Source of the DNA: Bacteroidales bacterium KHT7
GTDB taxonomy: Bacteria > Bacteroidota > Bacteroidia > Bacteroidales > Bacteroidaceae
Assembly: GCA_900102385.1 (NCBI GenBank)
Contig: FNBQ01000001.1
Span: 175,062 to 239,061, forward strand
Reading direction: 5' to 3'
DNA: 64,000 bases
Of the stretch, positions 1-9,036 are shown piece after piece. Made by a program: the position numbers and the translations under genes. Below the pieces are notes generated by a model. It saw only the letters and a list, made by a program, of their open reading frames with translations, was not told the origin of the DNA and ran no database searches. How positions within the stretch are numbered: the stretch's first letter is position 1; each line of letters starts with the position of its first letter.

Positions 1-1591
1 TGTCAAATGTAGGATATCCATAAGCCTTAGCAATCTTTATCATATCAGGACAAATAATACCACTCTTTGAATCTGTACCTGTATATCGTCCCTCGAAGAA
101 CGATTTCTGAGTCGTCTTCATTGCCAAATATCCATCATTCTCAAACATAAATATCTTAATAGGAAGATTGTAGTTTAGAATGGTCTGAAGTTCTTGAATA
201 TTCATCTGAATACTACCATCACCAGAAATACACACAGTACGACCAGTATAGCCCTTGCTTACAGCTGCACCAATAGCTGCTGGAAGATCATATCCCATAG
301 ATGCACATCCCTGATTTGCAAAGACTCTTACTCCCTTAGGTACTTGCATTATCTGGAATGTTGAAGTATAAGCTGTACCGTTGGCAGTAACAACACAATC
401 TCCACTTTGAAGATGCTTAAACAATTTATCCGCAAACTTATAAGAATTTATGTATCCTGGTTCAGATGGATTATCATCGAGAACTGATGGGATCTTCTTT
501 TCTATTTCGCGTCCCCAAATTCTGAACTTTTCAAAACCTGGTGTTTTGAAATTCTTTATTGCCACTTCAAACTTGTCCAAGAACTCGGAGATATTTGCAT
601 TTATCTGAAGATCAATCTTCAAAGTTGGTTTTTTCATCTCGTCTGCATCAGCATCTATCATAACCTTATATGCCTTTGTTGCAAACTTCTCGTATGCATA
701 GCCTACTTGACGAATACCAAGTCGTGTTCCAAGAATTATTAGCAAGTCTGAATTTTGTACCATTATATTACCAATACGATCGCCACAAATACCAGGCTTA
801 CCATAACACAAAGGATGATCATACCAAATAATATCACTTCCACTGATTGACGTTACTACAGGAATCTGTAAACTCTCAGCAATCTTAATAAATTTCTCAA
901 CACGTTTTGCCAAACGAACTCCGTTACCAACATAAATAACAGGAGCCTTAGCACTTTTTATTTTCTCAACCAACTGTAATATTTGCTGATCTACAAGCTC
1001 ATGATCTACAGTATCCTCAATCTCTGAAGGGTCAAACTCTTTCATCTGAGTTTCATCAACTATTGCTCCCTGAACATTAAGAGGAACATCAATCCAAACA
1101 GGACCAGGACGTCCATTCTGAGCAATATACATCGCCTTGTCTATCTCATACTTAACCATCATTGGGTCAAATATTGTTACTGCATATTTCGTTATAGGCT
1201 TTACAAGTGCTATAACATCAGACTCTTGGTCGCCAAGTTGTCTCAACTTTAACTCAGGACAACAAGACATATGTGTACTTGCCTTAATCTGTCCCGAGAT
1301 ATAAAATGCAGGTATTGAGTCAAGCCATTGTCCAAGAACTCCAGTAAGTGCATTTGTTCCGCCAGGACCTGTTGTCACGTTTGTAACACACATTTTCCCA
1401 CTTGCACGATAATATCCTTCCTGTGCTATTGCACATGCCTGCTCATGATGATTACATACATATTCAAGTCCTTCGGTGTGACCAAGAGCATCGTTCAAAT
1501 GCATGGCACCACCTCCAGGTATAAAGAAACAATGTTCAATTCCATGTTTCTTTACCAAATGCTCAAATATAAAATTACTTACTTTCTTCAT
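1..1591 (-). CDS. Thiamine-diphosphate-dependent acetolactate-synthase-like enzyme (3' end outside window)
   Basis: I translated this open frame from the ATG at 1591 down to the window edge, about 530 codons without a stop, so the C-terminus is missing. The N-terminal PYR-type domain has the activating glutamate in a CNHHEQA motif near residue 47. The C-terminal PP domain has the GDGSIQMN start of the GDG-N diphosphate/Mg motif. The fold is that of acetolactate synthase, but the gene sits in a polysaccharide cluster directly behind an SDR gene whose stop it overlaps by 17 bases. ThDP enzymes in such clusters (for example YerE of yersiniose synthesis) add a two-carbon unit from pyruvate to a keto-sugar. 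A role in branched-sugar synthesis is therefore my inference. A true IlvB is less likely because no ilvN, ilvC or ilvD neighbour is visible. Confidence 0.8.
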   Translation of the reverse strand, partial: MKKVSNFIFEHLVKKHGIEHCFFIPGGGAMHLNDALGHTEGLEYVCNHHEQACAIAQEGYYRASGKMCVTNVTTGPGGTNALTGVLGQWLDSIPAFYISGQIKASTHMSCCPELKLRQLGDQESDVIALVKPITKYAVTIFDPMMVKYEIDKAMYIAQNGRPGPVWIDVPLNVQGAIVDETQMKEFDPSEIEDTVDHELVDQQILQLVEKIKSAKAPVIYVGNGVRLAKRVEKFIKIAESLQIPVVTSISGSDIIWYDHPLCYGKPGICGDRIGNIMVQNSDLLIILGTRLGIRQVGYAYEKFATKAYKVMIDADADEMKKPTLKIDLQINANISEFLDKFEVAIKNFKTPGFEKFRIWGREIEKKIPSVLDDNPSEPGYINSYKFADKLFKHLQSGDCVVTANGTAYTSTFQIMQVPKGVRVFANQGCASMGYDLPAAIGAAVSKGYTGRTVCISGDGSIQMNIQELQTILNYNLPIKIFMFENDGYLAMKTTQKSFFEGRYTGTDSKSGIICPDMIKIAKAYGYPTFD

Positions 1592-2516
1592 AGACACGAT
1601 TTTTATAGTTATTAATTATAATCTTTACCACTTGCTCAAATGTATAATCTGAAATAAATCCACCTGTTGCAGATTCAGTCTTATCCATAATTGGTTCCAG
1701 AGAAACAACATTTGCAGGAGTATACCCACCAAATATCAGTTTACTCTTAGACTCTGTCAACTTATACATTTCATAAACATAATCCTTCAATACTCGTGTA
1801 TCTTTTGAACCAATCAAATAAGTCTCAGACCCAAAATCTCTTGTATTTAAAGCATGCTCACACAATAAGAACATTTGTTTCACAGCATCTTTTATGTATA
1901 CAAAATTCCACTTCTGCTCACAAGAAGACAACTGTACATCCTCATTATTAAGCATTTTTCTAATACTACTCATAACAAGTGTCCACAAATGATCAGTATC
2001 ACCATAAATACTTACGATTCTAAGGTGTATGAATTTCATTTCCAGATCTTCACATCGCCTACTTGCAATGTTTCCAAATTCCAATTTTGCCCGTCCATAT
2101 TCATTTTCCGGATGACACTCAGAATTTTCATCGAATGGATGATTTATATAACCATATTCCGCCTGCGAACCCGCATGAAGGAACAACTTACAACCCATTT
2201 TATGAGCCACATCAACAGCCTCCAACGAGTATTTTATATTATTATCTTGAAGAACTTTATCGTGACGCCCTTCATGACTTGTTCCGCTCCACGCAAGATG
2301 TATGAAAACATCGGCAGAACTGATATGTTGCAACACAGAACTGACATCTGAAAGATCCTCGTATAGTACAATCTTTACTAGATCCGATTCCGGAATACAA
2401 TTATTCGTTTTGGAGGTTCTTCGGCATACGATATACACCTCATGACCATGTTCTATCAAAAGATGTGTCAATGCAACTCCTATAAAAGAAGAACCACCAG
2501 TTATTACATACCTCAT
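1575..2516 (-). CDS. NAD(P)-dependent nucleotide-sugar epimerase/dehydratase/reductase (extended SDR)
   Basis: 313 residues. It starts with an extended-SDR Rossmann motif (ITGGSSFIG, residues 6-14) and has the catalytic YxxxK as YGRAK near residue 140, plus the HAGS segment upstream that holds the catalytic serine. It therefore probably acts on a nucleotide-activated sugar (epimerisation, dehydration or keto reduction) in the cytoplasm. Its stop lies 17 bases inside the downstream ThDP enzyme gene, which suggests translational coupling and a shared pathway. The pairing resembles YerE/YerF, where the SDR reduces the branched keto-sugar. The exact substrate cannot be read from sequence. The upstream GT4 gene ends 41 bases away. 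Confidence 0.85.
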   Translation of the reverse strand: MRYVITGGSSFIGVALTHLLIEHGHEVYIVCRRTSKTNNCIPESDLVKIVLYEDLSDVSSVLQHISSADVFIHLAWSGTSHEGRHDKVLQDNNIKYSLEAVDVAHKMGCKLFLHAGSQAEYGYINHPFDENSECHPENEYGRAKLEFGNIASRRCEDLEMKFIHLRIVSIYGDTDHLWTLVMSSIRKMLNNEDVQLSSCEQKWNFVYIKDAVKQMFLLCEHALNTRDFGSETYLIGSKDTRVLKDYVYEMYKLTESKSKLIFGGYTPANVVSLEPIMDKTESATGGFISDYTFEQVVKIIINNYKNRVYEESK

Positions 2517-2557
2517 ATTATTTAGCGTATATATAAAATCTTACTTATGTACTATAA

Positions 2558-3715
2558 CTATACTTTTGCCTTATAACATTTTACATACTCATCAACAATT
2601 GATGCCCAATCCACTTGCGGTTTCCAAATTGATTTTATATTATCTTTCATCATTTTTACATCTTGTGGATTATGCAACATATATGCCAGCGCTTCTGAAA
2701 GAGATTCAACATCACATGGTTCAACAACAATTCCCGTTTTTTTGTCAATCACCGAATGCGGAAGTGCCCCAACATTTGTAACAATCAAAGGAACACCCAT
2801 TGTAAATGCAGTTTGTACAACTCCACTCTGCGTTGCATCTTTATAAGGACAAACAGAAAACAAGCACCCCTTTAGCAATCCTGCTAATTCGCAAATATCA
2901 ATATATCTATTTATAATAATAATATTTCTGTTATGTTCATAAAGCTCTTTATCAAAGTAAATGCTTCCACCTCCAGCAATTACTAATTTAACATTTGGAA
3001 ACATATCACTTATTTTATTAAAAGCCAGAATTAAATATTCTACGCCTTTATAAGGAGCTATTCCACCAAAAAATAGAATATAAGGAGAGTCAATTGGAGA
3101 TTTTGCAGGTTCTAACATAGTTATGCAATCATAACTACCCAATTTAGATACAAAAACCTGTTTCCTTGGATAATTATTATTATTACAAAATTGCTCCAGA
3201 CTGCTATCGTTTAGAAGTAGTATTTTAGGAACTAAACTAAATGCAAGCTTTCTCATTCTTAACATATGCTTATTCTTTAAATTATTTGAATGAGGAAACG
3301 GGTCATGTAGTGTAAGTACCATTTTCTTATGTAAGAAATACAACAAACATTCTGTTTTATCTAATGGATACGTTATATGAATGACATCGTATTTATTTTT
3401 CACCAACTCTCTTAACAAGCTTGATAACAAAAATATTGTTGAAGGATGGAATGCAGAAGAATGTGTTCTATTTATAACTTTAACTTTTGTTAAATCAATA
3501 AAATTTTTATAGGGTTCAAACAACTCACAATACACAGATGAATCAAATATTCCGTCTCTATGAAATTGTTTTTTTATATTGAATAAAGTACCTTTTAATC
3601 CCCAACAATTACACAATATATAATATGTAACATCAACGGAACTTTTCTGCATTTTCCTAATCAATGGGAAATCACAATCTGCAAATCCGATGCTACTTAT
3701 ATACGCTATTTTCAT
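2558..3715 (-). CDS. Glycosyltransferase family 4 (GT-B fold)
   Basis: 385 residues with no signal peptide. The C-terminal half carries the GT4 donor-binding layout: a FGGIAPYKG strand-loop, then a VCPYKDATQSGVVQTAF segment. The usual E-x7-E region is represented there by a D/T-rich variant, followed by GVPLIVTNVGALP. The N-terminal acceptor domain includes LTLHDPFPH. It should transfer a sugar from a nucleotide donor to the growing lipid-linked oligosaccharide at the inner face of the membrane. It lies between the GT2 gene and the SDR gene in a minus-strand run of polysaccharide genes with short gaps (18 and 41 bases). The gene is AT-rich, like the rest of the cluster. Confidence 0.85.
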   Translation of the reverse strand: MKIAYISSIGFADCDFPLIRKMQKSSVDVTYYILCNCWGLKGTLFNIKKQFHRDGIFDSSVYCELFEPYKNFIDLTKVKVINRTHSSAFHPSTIFLLSSLLRELVKNKYDVIHITYPLDKTECLLYFLHKKMVLTLHDPFPHSNNLKNKHMLRMRKLAFSLVPKILLLNDSSLEQFCNNNNYPRKQVFVSKLGSYDCITMLEPAKSPIDSPYILFFGGIAPYKGVEYLILAFNKISDMFPNVKLVIAGGGSIYFDKELYEHNRNIIIINRYIDICELAGLLKGCLFSVCPYKDATQSGVVQTAFTMGVPLIVTNVGALPHSVIDKKTGIVVEPCDVESLSEALAYMLHNPQDVKMMKDNIKSIWKPQVDWASIVDEYVKCYKAKV

Positions 3716-3733
3716 AATAATAAGAAGAATATT

Positions 3734-4711
3734 TTATTTTGTAACTCTCTTTATTATGGCATAGAAAAATGATACTAACAATGTTTTTTTTGTAATGTTA
3801 TATTTTTCAAAGTTTCTTGCCCAAAAAAAGACATTCCATAAACATACTGTCATATCTTTTATCAACTCCATTTTCTGCTTATACAAAAAACGTTGTTCAA
3901 GTCCTCCTTGTACCAACTTTAATATTTTTTTTTCAGTATCAAAAAAATTATCTGGCACACTATCTTCTATATATTTACCATAATCCTTTAGAAAAGATAC
4001 ATACCATTTTTTTTCTAGATTCACGGCCTCTAATTTGCAATCAGTTTTGCCAACAGAACTTATTGTATAACGATTCTGCCTATACTGAAAACATAAAGTT
4101 TGAGTATTTGCAACACCACCAAACTGTGCACATTTTACAGCTGTTATATCATCAGATGCCCAAGCAAGCGGAAACTTGATGAAACCACCAATTTCTTTTA
4201 ACACAGGAACAGAAAAACAAAAATCTCCTATATATTGTCTATTTCTCCAATTCCACCTATTCCATAACAACGACATACAACTTTCCCATTCTGGCCTAGG
4301 GGATTGCAATTCATAAAAAGCTGATTTTTCATCTATTATCTCAGTCCATGCATGATAAACTCCTAAATTAGGATGTTTTCTTATCAACTCTGCATACTCA
4401 GACAAACAATTAGGAAGTAATTTATCATCATCTCCCATACATATTATATAGTTACCAGAACTATATTCTAAACATTTATTCCAATTATCAACAACATCAA
4501 CAGCACCACAATTTTTTTCGTTTACATAATATTTAATTCTTTCATCTGAGTAAGAAGAAACTATTTCATCGATATTTTCAGGTGACGCATCATTAACTAT
4601 TATTAACTCAAAATTAGTATAACTCTGAAGGAGTATACTATCAATACATTCTTTTAGAAAGAATGATTTATATGTTGGAACAACTACAGAAAAAAGGATA
4701 TCAGTTTTCAT
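3734..4711 (-). CDS. Glycosyltransferase family 2
   Basis: 325 residues from the chosen ATG at 4711 (KTDILFSVVVPTYKS follows). A longer frame to 4741 adds only a poorly coding lysine-rich leader that lies inside the preceding polymerase gene, so I prefer 4711. GT2 hallmarks are the VVPTYK start, VNDASPEN, and the metal-binding MGDDDK motif near residue 90. The C-terminal half is long and includes basic and aromatic segments that may attach to the membrane. It likely transfers a sugar to the repeat unit of the surface polysaccharide. It overlaps the end of the polymerase gene by 11 bases, next to a run of ten A residues on the coding strand. Confidence 0.85.
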   Translation of the reverse strand: MKTDILFSVVVPTYKSFFLKECIDSILLQSYTNFELIIVNDASPENIDEIVSSYSDERIKYYVNEKNCGAVDVVDNWNKCLEYSSGNYIICMGDDDKLLPNCLSEYAELIRKHPNLGVYHAWTEIIDEKSAFYELQSPRPEWESCMSLLWNRWNWRNRQYIGDFCFSVPVLKEIGGFIKFPLAWASDDITAVKCAQFGGVANTQTLCFQYRQNRYTISSVGKTDCKLEAVNLEKKWYVSFLKDYGKYIEDSVPDNFFDTEKKILKLVQGGLEQRFLYKQKMELIKDMTVCLWNVFFWARNFEKYNITKKTLLVSFFYAIIKRVTK

Positions 4712-6017
4712 GCATTTTTTTTTTCTCATATAAAATTCCAAGAATACATCCTAATATAAGAGATGTAGGATATACACTTAACATTTCTCCAGTCATATTT
4801 GCAAACAAAATATAGACCAAACAAATTGTTATACCTAAATTTGCCAAGAATAAATCAATTTTCCTAGCATTTATTAAATATAACAGAATCTGTATCCATA
4901 CAACTAAATATAAAATATAGCCAACAAAACCTCGTTCCAACAAATAAGAATATAGAACACTTTCCAGTCCTGCTAAGTCTTCGTCTACAGCATTTCCAGT
5001 TGACCAGCCCAAATCAATTCCGAAAAAATGGACACCACGTCCAAACAACATACTGTTATTAATATGTTTCATAACAGCCGCAAATTGTACAGAACGCATA
5101 TCTACGGAACTTCCTGCATATTCATCACCTTGGACATCACTAAACAAAAACATCAACTGATTAAATCGCTCTCTTACTACTGAGTTTGATTCATATGCAA
5201 CAACACAAATCAATAGGAATATAGCAATTCTAAAAAAAATTCTCTTATTAAACTTATACGTCAAATGAAAGAAAATGATCACACCTATAAATGTGCAAAA
5301 GAATACAGTTCTTGCACCACACATGATGACTCCAAACAAGCAACATAATAATAAAATAAAAAATAAATAAGATTTTAGCAATTTTCTCAAATAAGCATAT
5401 AAATAAAGGTACAAAAGCATGCAACATATATATCCATAATCAAAAGGATTGTTAAACATTGCCTGAACTCTAAATCGACCAGAATCTGTAAAATGATCAC
5501 CAGAAAGAATACGAAAAGAATTCATATGACTTGTCATCTTTGTTACAAAAAGAGATTCATGATCTACCATATTAATCGCTCCAATCAATGTTAATATAAA
5601 CACCGGTATAATAGAAAATCGAATCAAAGATCTTAAATGTTTCTCATTTTTTATAACAACAAAAGCGTATATTAATGCAAACTTTCTTAATAACAAATCT
5701 GATAAAACAAAATTATATGCACTTTTTACAGTATGAAGATGTGGACTGAAAATAATAGCCAATATGGCGGATAAACAAAATATATAAAATATATTTCCAA
5801 TAAAAGACTCCCTGATTTTTTTTAAATCCAACGCCTTATTGGGAATTTCTGACAATACAAAAAAAACGACTAAAAAAAAAACGCCTGGTTTATCAAAAAG
5901 ATCAACTAATGTTAAATTTATAGAGTAAATAAGCAACAATGCTATTTTTCTTTCACGGGATATAAAGAACATTGATAATCCCATAAGAACAACTATAAAT
6001 CTCAAGAATATAACCAT
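4701..6017 (-). CDS. O-antigen polymerase/ligase-like integral membrane protein (Wzy/WaaL type)
   Basis: 438 residues made almost entirely of hydrophobic stretches, roughly ten to twelve predicted membrane segments, with one larger polar loop around residues 285-345. This layout is typical of Wzy polymerases and O-antigen ligases. These families are too divergent to separate by eye. In a cluster with GT2 and GT4 enzymes and no visible lipid A core genes, polymerase is the more natural reading. It is the first gene of the visible operon. Its last codons form an A10 tract that overlaps the start of the GT2 gene. Base composition is strongly AT-rich compared with the genes after the tRNA. Confidence 0.75.
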   Translation of the reverse strand: MVIFLRFIVVLMGLSMFFISRERKIALLLIYSINLTLVDLFDKPGVFFLVVFFVLSEIPNKALDLKKIRESFIGNIFYIFCLSAILAIIFSPHLHTVKSAYNFVLSDLLLRKFALIYAFVVIKNEKHLRSLIRFSIIPVFILTLIGAINMVDHESLFVTKMTSHMNSFRILSGDHFTDSGRFRVQAMFNNPFDYGYICCMLLYLYLYAYLRKLLKSYLFFILLLCCLFGVIMCGARTVFFCTFIGVIIFFHLTYKFNKRIFFRIAIFLLICVVAYESNSVVRERFNQLMFLFSDVQGDEYAGSSVDMRSVQFAAVMKHINNSMLFGRGVHFFGIDLGWSTGNAVDEDLAGLESVLYSYLLERGFVGYILYLVVWIQILLYLINARKIDLFLANLGITICLVYILFANMTGEMLSVYPTSLILGCILGILYEKKKMHEN

Positions 6018-6483
6018 AGCATTTTACCCTAACAAACAATTCAACACCTAAACCTACCCTAATATTTTCACAAAAACAAATATTGCTAAATAATCATAAA
6101 ACAAATTATATATAAACAGCGTTCTATTTGTATACTAGAAAACGAAATATTTATTTGCTATGCGTTTTCTCCAATTTCTTTATCAAACGAGTATAGATAA
6201 TCGCAAAAATTTAGATATTATTTTCCTCAATCTAAAAATTCCTACAATTTTCTTATAATTATAATAAGAACGTAATGCCCACATGCAACTCCTAAACACA
6301 GGCAATAAAATAGGGTCACCACAGTATTGCTACAATGGAGTCAACAAGTTTATCATAAATATATGTGAGGGAAAACGCCTTATTCATGTACTTATTTAAA
6401 GCGACACATCATTCAAAAAAAGCAAAAACATCCCTCCTAGGATTTTCAGTTTATGCAAAAATACAGTAAAATCTGTAATATGC
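6018..6483. other. AT-rich intergenic region upstream of the polysaccharide operon
   Basis: About 465 bases between the first polysaccharide gene and the tRNA-Phe terminator. I see no convincing open frame on either strand and no clean TAnnTTTG promoter for the minus-strand operon, although the region must hold its promoter if 4701-6017 is the first gene. The composition matches the polysaccharide cluster rather than the genes on the other side. Confidence 0.5.
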
Positions 6484-6520
6484 AAAAAAAAGGCTAAAGA
6501 ATTAGATTCTTTAGCCTTTC
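6484..6520 (-). terminator. Rho-independent terminator of tRNA-Phe
   Basis: An inverted repeat with arms AAAGGCTAAAGAA / TTCTTTAGCCTTT and a short loop is followed on the minus strand by a run of eight T residues. It lies immediately 3' of the tRNA gene. Confidence 0.85.
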
Positions 6521-6524
6521 AAAG

Positions 6525-6597
6525 TGGTGCCACCAGGAATCGAACCGGGGACACAAGGATTTTCAGTCCTTTGCTCTACCAACTGAGCTATGGCACC
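6525..6597 (-). tRNA. tRNA-Phe (anticodon GAA)
   Basis: 73-nt cloverleaf. The acceptor stem is GGTGCCA/TGGCACC, the D-loop contains AGTTGGTAGAGC, and the anticodon arm GGACTGAAAATCC places GAA at the anticodon. The T-arm is CCCGGTTCGATTCCTGG. The discriminator base is A and the CCA end is not encoded. A promoter lies just upstream and a strong terminator just downstream, so it is a single-gene unit. It sits at the border between the AT-rich polysaccharide genes and the conserved tam genes. Confidence 0.95.
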
Positions 6598-6614
6598 TTG
6601 CTGTTTTGCGGGTG

Positions 6615-6645
6615 CAAAGATATGTAAAAAAAACTATTCTGCAAA
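6615..6645 (-). promoter_or_regulatory. Bacteroidota-type promoter for tRNA-Phe
   Basis: On the minus strand TTTG (6645-6642) is followed by 19 bases and TATCTTTG (6622-6615), an exact fit to the TTTG-N19/20-TAnnTTTG consensus. The expected start of transcription is about ten bases before the tRNA 5' end. Confidence 0.8.
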
Positions 6646-6708
6646 ATTTTCCAACGAAATCTTAACATATAACCGTAAAAAAACTTTCCTTGCATAGGTT
6701 ATACGCTG

Positions 6709-9036
6709 TTAGAACGGATAACCTATGGCGAAGTGGAAGTTAGTCATATCCTTTAGTTTACGAATGTTGAAGTAGCCGCTCTTGCCTGTATCATACGGTG
6801 CATGAAGGCCGAAACCAAGATCGAGGCGGATGACAAGAAACTCCATATCGTAGCGGAGACCGAAGCCGGCATCGGTTGCAATCTGGTCGAGAAGGTTGCT
6901 TCCGCTGAACTTTGAGCCGGGACGCTCGGAGTCGCTGCGGATAGACCAAATGTTTCCGGCATCGAAGAACAGAGCGCCGTAAAGACTTCCGACGATGTTT
7001 GGACGCCATTCGAGATTCATCTCAAGTTTGATGTCGCCAGTCTGGTCGATGTACGAATACTTGTTTCGCGTTGCCGGATGGAAACTTCCCGGTCCGAGAG
7101 TACGAACCGTGAATCCGCGGAGGCTGTTGGCTCCTCCGGTGTAGAATTGCTGACTATATGGTGCTTCGGAACTGTTTCCGTAGGCGTAGATAATTCCACC
7201 GTAGAGTCGGAATACAAACTTGTCTTTGTCGTTCAGATTCCATGTGCGGCGGGCATCGCTCGTAATCTTAATATACTGGGCATAAGGATTATTGAAAAGC
7301 GTCTTGCCCTGTCGAGAATACGAATCGCCCTTGCACAGACGAACTGTCGAGATAATATTTCCAGCCTCAGCAATGGTGTTTTCCCAATAGAAATGCTTGC
7401 TGCGGTGAGTCTTGCACGCATCGTCGTATGTGTAAGTATAACTCATCTCAGGAATGAGTTGGTCTTTCATGCTCATTGCCAAAGCCGGATTGGCGGCTGT
7501 GATGGCATCGAACTGCTCGGTTGTTGAGACGAGGCGGTTAAACACAAGGCTGAACGGTGTGAAAGTATGCTTTCGCGTTCTGCTCTGCGTAAAACTGAAT
7601 TTTACGCCGCCACCGAACGACAGCATCTTGAAGAAGCCTGCACGATTCAGCATATTTGCGTGAATCTCGTAACTTGTCGTTCCCGGATAAGTGAAATGAC
7701 GGCGCATGTATCTTCTGAATCCCGGAACCATAAGTCGCGGATAGTCGAGTTGTATTTTCCCACCAAACTCGTACGAATTGATGCGGTCGGCTCCTTGTCC
7801 GTCAACATCCTGAGTCTGCCATTCGTACGAGCCGTTAACCCTGAACGAAAGCCGCTCGCCTCCTCTGAATACATTTCGCTTGGTTACTCCGAGTTCGAAT
7901 CCCGGACCAACCTGTCCGTTGCTCTTCTGAACAACATTCAGGTTGAGGTCGCCGTCGAGGAGCTTATCCATCGTGGCATTAACAACGAGATTCATAGTGT
8001 CGCACGATTCGAGCGTGTCGGTTGGCTCGCACTTGAACTCGAGCGAACTGAAAATGCCGAGTCCGTTGATGTGCTGCATCGCCGCGTTCTGCTTCTCTTC
8101 TGAATACAACTCACCTTTCTTTATATTAAGGTTGCGGTTGAGAACGCCCATTCGCAAAGGCGATTTCTTTCCCGAGAATTTTACGATTGTTCCGCTTCGG
8201 CGCGACTTCAGACTGTCAGAAAGCACATCGCGGGCATTTTTTTTCAGATTGATTTTCACGTTCCCAATATACCACGGATGCTGGGCGTTCTGCGGAAGGA
8301 ACGGAATCGGCTCGATTTTCATCTGCACCGAATCTTTTTTCATAACCGTGTCGGCACGATAAGCGATGTAGTCGGGACGGAAATAGTAATATCCGTTGTT
8401 GCGCAGAAGCGTTGCTATTCGCGTGCGTTCCTCGTCGAGACTCAAAACGCTGAAAGCCTCACCCTTCTGTAGCACGCGCTCCTTTTCGGTTGCCTTTATC
8501 AGACTGTCGGCCGTATTTGGGAACGGACGATATTCTATTGAGTCGAGACAATAGAGCGGTCCGAATCTCACGATATAATCGATTTTTGCCTTCCGCTCGC
8601 TCGTCTTAATGATGTCGTAGTCAACCTTTCCGCGAAAATATCCCCAGTTGTGAAGAGTGTTTGTGGCAACGAGCGCACGCGTCTTCGGAACGACATTCGA
8701 GATGTAAGTTGGCGATGTGGCGAAAGCGTTGAACATCCATTTTCCGAACAATGTGTTCTGATGATTTACCCACGCATTGTATGTCCACAGACCGATGCGC
8801 AGTGGCGAGCGCAACGACGAACTTCCCATCAGCGAGCCGTTTGGAGCGTATGCCAGGGCGGCATCAAGTTCTATCATCATCTCGTCGTAGTGCGGACCTG
8901 TTCCCTTGTCCTCATACTTAATCTTTCGGATTCCGGTATAGAGGGTTTCATTCTCGGCAATATTCTTTGTCTCCGAACATGCCGTGAAACCAATCATTAC
9001 CATTATTATATATATATAATATTTCTTCATTGTCAT
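6709..9036 (-). CDS. tamL: TamL: lipidated TamA/BamA-family outer-membrane assembly protein
   Basis: 775 residues. The N-terminus ends in a lipobox (GFTAC, Cys20), which separates TamL of Bacteroidota from proteobacterial TamA. POTRA-like segments occupy roughly residues 30-330. A 16-strand Omp85 barrel follows, with GGANSLRGF near residue 650, the strand/loop-6 region of the family (usual form G-G-x-x-x-x-R-G-F). It ends in an aromatic residue (GYPF) as outer-membrane barrels do. It should work with TamB to insert or deliver envelope proteins or lipids. Its start codon directly abuts the tamB stop, so the two are co-translated. A second ATG two codons in could also be used. Confidence 0.88.
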   Translation of the reverse strand: MTMKKYYIYIIMVMIGFTACSETKNIAENETLYTGIRKIKYEDKGTGPHYDEMMIELDAALAYAPNGSLMGSSSLRSPLRIGLWTYNAWVNHQNTLFGKWMFNAFATSPTYISNVVPKTRALVATNTLHNWGYFRGKVDYDIIKTSERKAKIDYIVRFGPLYCLDSIEYRPFPNTADSLIKATEKERVLQKGEAFSVLSLDEERTRIATLLRNNGYYYFRPDYIAYRADTVMKKDSVQMKIEPIPFLPQNAQHPWYIGNVKINLKKNARDVLSDSLKSRRSGTIVKFSGKKSPLRMGVLNRNLNIKKGELYSEEKQNAAMQHINGLGIFSSLEFKCEPTDTLESCDTMNLVVNATMDKLLDGDLNLNVVQKSNGQVGPGFELGVTKRNVFRGGERLSFRVNGSYEWQTQDVDGQGADRINSYEFGGKIQLDYPRLMVPGFRRYMRRHFTYPGTTSYEIHANMLNRAGFFKMLSFGGGVKFSFTQSRTRKHTFTPFSLVFNRLVSTTEQFDAITAANPALAMSMKDQLIPEMSYTYTYDDACKTHRSKHFYWENTIAEAGNIISTVRLCKGDSYSRQGKTLFNNPYAQYIKITSDARRTWNLNDKDKFVFRLYGGIIYAYGNSSEAPYSQQFYTGGANSLRGFTVRTLGPGSFHPATRNKYSYIDQTGDIKLEMNLEWRPNIVGSLYGALFFDAGNIWSIRSDSERPGSKFSGSNLLDQIATDAGFGLRYDMEFLVIRLDLGFGLHAPYDTGKSGYFNIRKLKDMTNFHFAIGYPF

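Noticed and set aside
1328..2351. Plus-strand open frames in the polysaccharide cluster
   Set aside because: They are antisense to the ThDP enzyme and SDR genes, both of which have clear motifs on the minus strand.
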